Origin: Paragordius varius
Lineage: Eukaryota; Nematomorpha
Direction of reading: 5' to 3'
Length of the DNA: 64,000 nucleotides
Assembly (NCBI GenBank): GCA_964247055.1
Contig: OZ176057.1
Coordinates: forward strand, 4,588,001 to 4,652,000
Position numbers and translations under genes: made by a program. The notes beneath the pieces were generated by a model that saw only the letters and a program-made list of their open reading frames with translations, ran no database searches and was not told the DNA's origin. Shown here piece by piece: positions 49,797 to 60,600 of this stretch (position 1 is the first letter of the stretch; every line of letters begins with the position of its first letter).

Positions 49797-52700
49797 ATTA
49801 CTGTAATAATATTCATGCCATATAGCTACTATATTATTCCTCAATTGGGAATCGTTTAATCACATCTTTAGATTTTTGATAAAAGATTTCTTTCGACTAC
49901 TTGACCAAAATTGACAGAATTTTTTTAAAAGATTTTAATGATGATCTGGAGAAAAATATTTATTATATTTTGTTATAAATGACTTTTCCAATTATTTCAT
50001 CCCAAAAGGTTGAATAATATAAAATTATTTGTTGTTCGTAATTTGACATTTTAAGTATTTTTACAAAAGATTTTATTTGAATAATATTATAAAGTATTGG
50101 CATTTCATTCGGTTTAGATTTTTAAATTTTTACAGTCTTTATTTTGTTTTAAACGTTTCACCATAAGAAAATAAACGAATCTTAAGACATTTTTTGAAAA
50201 GTTACAACATTTTTAAAAGAGACTAATAAACCTTGGGAAGTTGATGATTGGGCATCCATTTCTGTGTAATAAATTTAAATTTTTTAAATTAAGGCTGTAA
50301 TCCCGAGATTCGGTTAATAACTAATAATCCTAATAGGAGCGAACCTTATGTTAAAATCAGCTACGGTTTCTTTTTTTAAAGGCTTTTTTTAAATTAAATA
50401 TTATAATGATAATATAATTACTGTTGAAAAATAATTTCACAGAAAAAAACAGAAGCTTTTAAAGGTTTTAATCAGAATATAATTAGAAAATTAACATTTT
50501 ATTACCTATTTGGATAGTTTTATATCCTAGAGCGTTTTATAGTTTACATATCAAAAAGCATTTATGGTATGAGATCAAATAATTTGGATTCTGGTTTCTT
50601 TAAATATTAAGTGCATGCTTGGATTTTTTAAAAAAAAATATTGTAAAAATATCCTCTTCTCAAACTTTTGCCACCATTTTTTTCTACAAAAAATCAAGGC
50701 TAATAAATGTTAAATAGGTTAAAAAATTCAAATAATTGACTTGAGAAAGCTTTCAGAGTATTTTTATCATAAAACACTTGACATTGATTGATTATAAAAT
50801 CAGATGGTTATTTAAATCATTCTAAGAAACTGCCGCAATCAGAATCAAGAAGGAAATAGTATAGGCTTTATATATAATACAGGACATCAATGTTTTAGAA
50901 CTAAAACAAACATTTTTCAAAACCCTATTTTACCAGATAAAATTATGCGATATAAAACTACTCCAAAATGTCATGGTGTAAAAAAGTAAAAATTTGAATT
51001 TATGGCATAAGAGCCAAATTTTTTTAGTTATTTAAATCTTGGAATTAGGACTATTATTAACTGGCTCTGGTTCAAAAAGAAATTAGGCTTCCTCTTTAAA
51101 AATTAAAGAGTCACTTCTTCTGGCCGAATTATTCAATAAGTTTCTAAAATATACGCGTGGTAAAAATTGAGATTTTTCTACCCTTTAATTACTGATCGAT
51201 ATTAAAATATACTTTCTGAATAGCCATACAGTAATAAAATTTTTTATATTAAATCTTTGTTAAAGTTTAATTACTTAATTGCTAGTTTTTTATTTAAAGC
51301 TATGGGCCAAACGCAGATAGCCACTGTTCCATACATTTGTATGAACTCCCTTTGCCCTCTATTTATTGGAGGTACAATATTTATTATAAATAATTTTCAG
51401 TTTATTCTTATAAAAATCCCCCAAGAAAAATTCTCAATAAGACATAATCTATATTTGTATTAATATTATATATAATGTATTGAATTTACCTAGTTTTGGA
51501 CGCTTTGGCTCTATTTAATTATATAAAAAATATGATTGATTTCAAAAATGCTCTATTTATAAATTATATATATCATCTTATAGCTGAAGGCTTTAAAAAT
51601 AAATGCGTTTGACAATCTTAAAAAAAATTATTTAATTTTTATTGCATTTAGCCCACATGAAAAAATCGCATTCTTGTCGCACATTAGATCGGACAAAATA
51701 AAGTACAAGGGAGAAAAACGCCTAAACAAAATTTTATTTGATAATATTAGCCATAAGAATATTTTTAAACGCAAGAAATCAAAAAACATTTAAAAAACTT
51801 TGGCGTCTAATTATATTCTATAAATTTGTTATTTTGAAATAAATTTATATTTGTTTAATAGAGAAATTACCCAATATATCGCGTTTAAAAATATAAAAAA
51901 GAATTGCAATTCGCACCAAAATGGGATTACAGTATAGCCAAAATATATCATGTATTTTACTTATATAATTCGATTTAAGCAAAAACATCTATTGACTAAT
52001 TATTCATGAATTTTTTATGAGAATTTGGGTGCAAACTATAAAAAATTTCTAAACTCGATATATTTATATAGGGAATAAACACTATATATATGATTGTTGA
52101 AATAAAATTAGATGTTTACCGCAAAATAACAAGTTTAACGAATGAATTTGACGCCATGCGTTTTTTAGCATTTTCCGTTAGGGAAAAAATTTTAATAACT
52201 TTGTTTCCAGATTGTCAACCGCATTTATTTTTGATATTTATTATCCTGAAGGTTTTAGCAAATTGAGCATTTCAGCCGCGCACCTTATAGTTATTATTCC
52301 AAAAGTTTCATAAATGTAATGTTTAACCCAGTGCTTCCATATCAGATTGAGACCTTTTAACGGCTTTAGCAGAGTCCTGATTTTGACCGTTTGCAGCCTT
52401 TATAACCGAATTTTGATTCTTGTCAATATTTTTCCCCTTTATACTCGTCTTTTTGGCTTTACGAGGGACTGGGACCTCTGTATTGGGTTTAGTAGGATTT
52501 GGAGATTCGGTAAGATCTTGAGTATTTATGTTTGAGTCAGACTGGGATGATATTGTCGGGCCTTCACTTGGTTCCGCATGTGTAGACGAAGATGATTTAC
52601 GTTTCATCGCGAGGGGTGAAAAGGCGGCGGGTGCAGCTAAGCTTTTGGCTCCGCGGGCAACTAGCTTGGGGTTATCGGTTAAAATTTGTTTTCCCGTATC

Positions 52701-54594
52701 AACCAGTGAACTGCTTTGACTTGGTTCCATCACTTGTGTTTCTGCGCTATTTACCGTAAAAATTGAAATTATACAGACACAACTAGTACAAATATAAAGA
52801 AAAATATTTTTTTCCAAAAGAAACTATACTTTTATTAACAACCTTCTAATACATACATTTCTATTTCATAATTTGATATTAAAAACAATAAGTTATAATT
52901 ATATGGATTTAGTTTGGAAAAAGTAAAATTTTACTGTATATCTTGTCCAACAAATGTGTCTGATGTTGCTTGACTCAAACTCGTGCTTTGTTCAGGTAAG
53001 GATGATTCAAGGCCTTGTTGTTCCTCAATCGCCTGTAAAGCATTGGAAGATGATGGGGACTGTTCTGTTCCAGCATTAGTAACAACAGTTTCAGTTTCAA
53101 CTTCAAGGCCCTGAGCCATTTGACTTGAAGCCTGACCCGCGGCAACTTCTGTAGCCACCACGGTTTCTGCGGTCTCAAGAGCGCCCGCTGCAACTGAAGT
53201 AGCCACTGCGCTTGTACTGGCCACCGCGCCTGTGGTCGGGATAACCGCACCGACAGCAACAGCTGTTCCGGCTACAACTATGGGAGACGGTAAAAGATAG
53301 CGCGTAAAAATTGAAATTATATACGGACAAAACGTATGTAAAATGATAAAGATGATAAAATTTTTAACCTAAAAGGCAACCATACTTTTTGAATCTTCCT
53401 ATATTTATATACAACTGAATATTTTAAACTGCAAAGTATAAAATAGAGATATCGATTGGTAACACAATCCATTATGCATTTTATGATTGTATTTAAATCA
53501 TTTTATTTAATGTTTAAGAAATTATGGTTGGCTAATGAAAAAATTTTGTCTTTATATTTTACGTTTTGTCCGTATAATTTCAATTTTTGCATTTATATAT
53601 ATTATTTGTATATGAACGATAGTATATGTTTAAAATTTATTTGAAGGTGACTATTTTTATGTTCCGTCTTTAAAATAATAAAACAACTGCTTTAGCATTT
53701 TTAACCCTAAAATTTAATTTAATTTTAACTTCGAAACTATCCTATATGAAACTAATTACTGTCAAATTGCCCCAGATATATATTCCATTGTAAATAAGTT
53801 AAATTAAAAAATTTCATATTGAGAATAGTTTAAATTTACCTCCACCAGTGATACCTGGATTAACAATAAATAATAAAAATAAATTTTTAAAATAGAGCAA
53901 AATATTTTTTTAAAAAACACAAATTATATACCAACTGCAATTTTTCCAGGGGTCCATTTCGTTTCTGTCATTTGTTTTTCTATTGGTGTACCACTTTGAT
54001 GATTATAATACGAATGTGCTGAGGTTGGTGCTTTTAATAAATGGATATGTGACATGTTTTTTTTTCATATATTAAAAATGGTTAATAAAATAGGTTATAT
54101 CATACTAGCTTTGGGTTTACTCTTCTGTGGTTTTGTTGCATTCAAACCTAAAAATTAGATGATTTATATGGAGTCAAAACTTAAAAAATAAAAGACAAAT
54201 AAATGATAAAAAAGATAATTATTTTAAAAGAGTAGTATCCCTCGCAGCCCACGGCCACATTCTGCCCTCCAAAATTCAGCAGCCCACGAGAAATTTAAAT
54301 ACATAATTTTACTAAATCTAAATAAAATTCTTTTTCTTAACAAATTTTCTGAATAAGTCTTTTCAAATGAATGTCGGCATAGATAGTAATTTTAACAATT
54401 TTTTGTTTGAAATAAAATATTTCTTGATTCCTATATATTTTGTGATTTTAAATATAAGTCATTGTTTTAGGTCGCATAAAGGGGAATAGAGATGTAAATA
54501 TAATTTAATAGAGTAATTATATGGCATATGTGGGTAAAATCAAGGTTGAAAATATGATTGTCGCTTGGAAAAAAATATTTGTCTTAAAAATTTA

Positions 54595-54676
<82 letters not shown>

Positions 54677-57600
54677 ATTTATATATATATATTTAATGTA
54701 CTAAATAATTAATTTATTTGGTTATTTGTTTTTGTACTTGGATTGTTAGCAGGTGGCGTATTTTTCGACTCATGATTTCTTGATGTATTGGAATTTGAGA
54801 AATGCCCTAAATATAAAGGATTTAAAGCAAATATTTATTATTAGGAGATAATATAATTTGTTATTCGATGATAAATTTCAAATAAAAAAATGTCATTTTA
54901 AAAATGTGTAATTTTTTTGTTATATTTTTATTTAAAATAAACTTGATTTTGTACAGCCCTACTTACATGGAATAATCATTTATTTAAAGTTATTGGTATT
55001 TATATCATTTCACAACAAGTTAATCTTTAGTTTGATAATTTAAAACAACTAACCTTTTTTTATCACAATGATGAAAATGGGATATGCTTAATAACATTTA
55101 TCTTGAACGATTTCAAAATAGTTTATGCATTTTAATGGTCGCATATTTGACACTATAATTGGGCAATTTGCAACACACAGTAGTGTATGGAAAAAACATA
55201 AAAATGTTGAATTTACAATATCCTTTCCTTTTTCCATACCCTACTTGTGTTGCAAATTGCCTTACTATACCAATAAAAGGCATGTATATGCATATTTTTT
55301 GCAGGAATCGCCACATTAAAAAATTTCATTTTTATTTCTTATACATAGCTAACCTATAATTATAGGATTTACATGCTTTATAAGTTCTATATAAATAATT
55401 TATTCTTACGATTTTTCTCAATAAGCTTCGGATGCTTTATTGTAGAATCTATAATAGATGAAAATTTGACATTCCTTACTTGGACTTTTATTTGATGAAT
55501 CATGTCGTTTTCGCTCTAAATAAATTTTATTTAAAATTATTTGGTGTCTTTTCTATTAATAATTTACAATTACTTTGATGTTTACACAAAGTTTTGATAT
55601 TATAAATTAAATTAATGTCTGTATTTTTTTGACACCATTTTATTAATGCTCTTTTGAAATCAGGTCCAACCATTACCGAGACCGTTTTAAAAATAAAACA
55701 TTAAAATTTTTTTAACAAATCATTACCTCTAAAAAAACAGTAAATAAAATGCTAAAAATTAAATAGTATGAAAAATTATGGGAAATTAAACTTTTTTATA
55801 TAATTGACATAAGAGTTAAATGTTTTACAGTAAAAAGAATTAAAATTATTTAAATACACATTATAATATTTTGTATAATTCCTACATATTACATCCAATT
55901 AATTATTATTAATGAAAAGATGCGTTGTAAATCTAATCATTAATTATAATCTAAAATATATATGATATAATTTATTATTTGAAACACAACTTATAATATG
56001 TCGATAAAAAAAATTAACAAGATTAAATTATTAAGTAATTAACCTGATATAGAAAAGGGCTTTATAGCTTCTACGAGCTTTTTGTTTTGTGGTGGTTCTG
56101 TAAAAATAGCATTTGGTAAATTATAAATCTAATAATATGCATTATATTCATTCCTTTAAATCAAAGATCAAACAAATATTTTTTAATTCTGAATCTACCC
56201 TTCATATATATTTTTAGATTTCTACTACTCAATTGATTTTTTTGGTAAACCATATTTCAACTACTTAATTGTCATAATTTACGAATTCTGATGCAATATA
56301 CAGTAAAAAATTGAAATTATACCGACAAAAGGTATATAAAGACTATATTATTTCTAAAATAAAACCATACTGATCTAGATTTTTTTTCAATACAAATTAT
56401 TTTTCAAAATAACAAGGATGAAATAGAATTGAATATTGGTAACAATCAATTTTATGTTTTATAATCAGAATTAAATAATTATATGAGATAAACTAAGGTT
56501 TAAAAAAGTAGGGTTTTATTTTAGAAAAAATTTTTGTCCTTATATTTTTACGTTATGTCCTTATAATTTTAAATTGTACTGTATTTTGAACCGTCGAGTT
56601 TTGTAAAACTTAGTAAATATTAAAATCTAGATGATTTTCTCCTTTATACTACTATTTTTTTGTTTAAACACTTCTTAAATTAGGAATATTTTTATTGAAT
56701 CTAAAAACGCAACATTTTAGGTATATACACTGTGATATAATTCCTTTACCATAGAAAGTATTTTAATTGTTAAACATTTTTAAATTACGAACAAAGAAAT
56801 ATTTTTTTTAATTGTTTAATACATGGTGGCTACACCTTCATTTCAGTTCTTCGATATCGGGGTAATTAGATACCCCATTATTTAATATTAAATATTTTAA
56901 AAAATATGCAATAAATTAAAACCAAAGCAAATGTTTGCACTATAATAACATTAATGAACCGAAACAAAAAAAATCATTTTAAAATACGCTACTTATTCAG
57001 GGGTAAAACCCATAACATAAGTACAAAAATAATACGAAATTCACTTTTTTATTTCAATGTTAAATGTGAATATAAATAAAATCCTAATTTAGAGGCTTAG
57101 AATCTAATAAACAGATATTTTGCAAAAATGTTGTAAAATAAAAAAGGCCAAGTAATTTTATATGTAATTTTTTTAAAACTAAATTTTATATTTCGGCTTG
57201 TTATATATTAGGATAGACGCATAAATTTATATTGAAACTGTTTCTTGCAATATTTTTTCAGAAATAATTTAAATATTGTCGGGGGTATTTGGATACCCCA
57301 ATTTCAAAAGTGTTTAAAGAAAATACACTATAGGCAATGCTTTAAGGTACACAATAAATATACGATAATAAAAAATTTATTTTATAAATTATAGAAAACT
57401 AAAACTGCAAAAAATACGAATATTCTGAATAAATTTCGAAATAAAAAATTATATTAAACGTGGCGGTAAAAACAAGCAATGGACCAACTTAAAGAAGTGG
57501 TCAAAACAATTGAATTATTTATAGTGAATAGTCTTGTTAACATACCTTAGGAATTAAAAATTAAGTATTAGATGGTATAATTTATCTTTCTAAATAACTT

Positions 57601-60600
57601 AAAAACTTTTGATTTATTTGTAACGTCGTATCAGCTAAAAATTATTTAACTTTAGCTTAAATATATATTTAACATTATGATTGTATTTAATCCGTCAACA
57701 CGCGACCTTTATGCTGCCCGCAAAATATAAAATTTTAACAAATTTAAGTAAAAATGATTTTCTTTTCCACTACAAATTTTTGTCGAATTTCGGCCATAGT
57801 GCAAAAAATTTTAAAATCCATAGGCCTTATTTTCACAAACTGATGTTTCATATCTTATGTTATACCCATATATTTTGAAAGGGCAGCTCGCCAAAATATT
57901 GATCTTCTAAGTGTATCTTGCAAAGTCATTAATGTTGGACACCCCTGATTTAAACATTAAACATGTATTCATAAAATGTTGCGATATCTTGAAAATCTTT
58001 GTTTTTATTAAAATAAAACTTGCCTTGGGTTTAGGAAAATTGATAATATTTATTGTAATATACCAAAAAAAATTCGGACATGTATATCGGTATCCGTTTT
58101 GTTCTCTAAAATGGTTAAAAAACATTCTATTAAATCAATTATAAACCAAATAAGATTGATAGACAAAAGTGCCACATAATTCGTTATATACCATTTACAG
58201 TTCGAAGTCACCCTTTAACAATTTAAATTTACCCCTCAATTCAAATTCACTCTAAAAATAAATTATGTGTTTTCGGTCTAATATAACTCCTCATTAATAT
58301 GAAATACATCTTAATGGAATAGTTTATTATTTTATTACTTTAATTTTAAACAAAATTTTATTTTTAAAAATATAAAAAAAAACATAAATAATTTTTAATC
58401 TTAAAAAACACCTAATTTATTTTAGGGTCAATTTAAATTTTCGAGGATTAATATATATTGTAAAGGTATATAATAATATAATCCAAATTCCATTTGATTG
58501 TTGTAACATATCCGATATGCGTATGCAGTATATACTATTTACTCAAATTCACCTTTTAACTATTCAATTAACCCTAAAAATAAATTATGTGTTTTTGAGC
58601 AAGTGTAACTCATCATTAATGTTTATTTCTCATAGTTTATCATTTTTTTCAGTATTATGCTAAATTTTTACGAAATTATTTGTAAAATATAAAAACTTAA
58701 ATATTTTATATCATTTACAGTTAAAGGAGGTGATGATTTAGAATGCAAATGATATAAAGCAAAAAAATTATTTTTAAATTTTAAATGATAATTTCCCATG
58801 TACTAATAAACGCAAAATTGCATGGATTTTATGGACTTAATTCTACAGTTTAAAGAGATTTCTATTTGGCCTCATGTTTGAAAAAAAATCTCTAATATGC
58901 AAAATATATTTTTTTATAATGAGTATATCTACATAACGTTTAGCCATATTATATCGCGTTCATAAAAAAATAAAATAGAAATAATTTTTAAAAAATTTGC
59001 ACCAAAGCGAAATAGTATAAATTTTTACACAACACCTTTAATAATATTTATCTAAAGCAATTCAATGGATAAATAACTTGTGACTTGATATATTAATTCT
59101 ATTATCTAAAATTAAGTTTATAAACCGAAATAGCCCCTTAAATATTTAATTTTGATTTTCAGGCATAACAACTCCGTGAATCAAAACTCTGAAATATTTT
59201 TTTTGGTAACAAAAAAATGTAATAAATATGAGAGGTTTTTATTAAAAATATTTTCTATTACTCATGGCATCTAACTTATTTATTAATCCCCTTATATTAT
59301 TATATATAAGTCTGCCATTGGGTAAATATTTTATAGGGTACATATAGACATTATGACAATGTATATATTAAATTTTTATAAAATAAAAAATAACAAGCTT
59401 TTGTAATTTCTACTTATTTTAATTGTATAATCTCTACATTAGTCTAACCTATTATTCATATGATACTATTGTACAAATTTAATTGCTGCTTTTCTGTTTG
59501 ATGGAATAACTTCTTTTCCTAGTATTTAATGCATTTACAGTAAAAAATATATGTACAAAACGTAAAAATATAAGGACAAAATATTTTTCTAAAAGACAAC
59601 CCACTTTTTTAAACCTTAGTTTTTCAACAAGAACTTATTTTCTTTTAAATTATATGATTGCTAATCCATATTTTGCAACCTAAATAAGTAAAAATTGCAT
59701 AAATAAATCAGAAAATATATGGTTGCCTTTTAGAAATATATGTCTTTATATTTTTACGTTTTGTCCGTATAATTTCAATTTTGATTGTATCATAAATTTT
59801 ATGATACACCATTGAATGTCCGCACAATGTGTCCAATTTCTTAAGCCGATAATACTTAAGCAAATTTTTGAGATATTTAATAATTAACCAATTCAAAGTA
59901 TATTCATAAATATGTAATACTTGTGTAGATTATATCATTTTCAATTTCAGTTAGATTGGTTTCTAGAATAATAATTATATAATATGTTAAATTCCCAAGT
60001 TATACAACTCAATATTCATGTAAAAATGTCATGTGTTATTTGTTGAACCGTTCTCAATAGTAATCATTTATTAGTTCCAAAAATTATTATTTACTCTTTT
60101 TTACAAGATCAAGTCATTATCACGATACAAGTTAATGAATAAAAATCATTTCAACAAGGTAAGCTACTGTCAATGTTATTTTTGTTTATCGTCTACAGGG
60201 GAAATTGGCGTGATGGTATAATAGGTAGGGCACCGGACTTTTACACTGGGTGCCTGAGTTCAAATATCCAAACTAAGCAATTTTTTCTTATCACTGTCAG
60301 CTCTGGGCAGGCGAGTGTTTCACATGTCCGGATACAATATAGGTCCTAGTTCTATTTATAAACCAAGAATCAAAAAATAAAATTATCTTTTATTTTTACT
60401 TTTTGTCCGTAGAAGTTTAACTTTTACTGTATTATTATGATAAATTTTGCTAAATTATTTTTGCAGTGATATTACTTCACACCCTCTAAGTAGTTAATCA
60501 CTTCAAGCAGTTAAATTAGTTAATGTATGCTAAAAAGCATGAAACTAATCCAAGATAATTATAGATGAATGGTTCAACATGTATGTAACTTAAATTTATA

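Noticed and set aside
53456-53644. Plus-strand ORF of 62 codons
   Set aside because: Runs through family A MITE sequence and its flank; no independent coding evidence.
55113-55359. Three overlapping ORFs on both strands
   Set aside because: All lie on the palindromic arms of a family E MITE.
56584-56612. Possible gene 1 exon FTKLDGSKY ending at a family A donor (GTACAA)
   Set aside because: 29 nt long, phase 2 to 1, so it cannot join the upstream phase-1 exon without another unseen exon.
60198-60285. Functional tRNA-Lys gene
   Set aside because: The acceptor stem does not pair and the anticodon stem has a mismatch; better explained as the head of a SINE.
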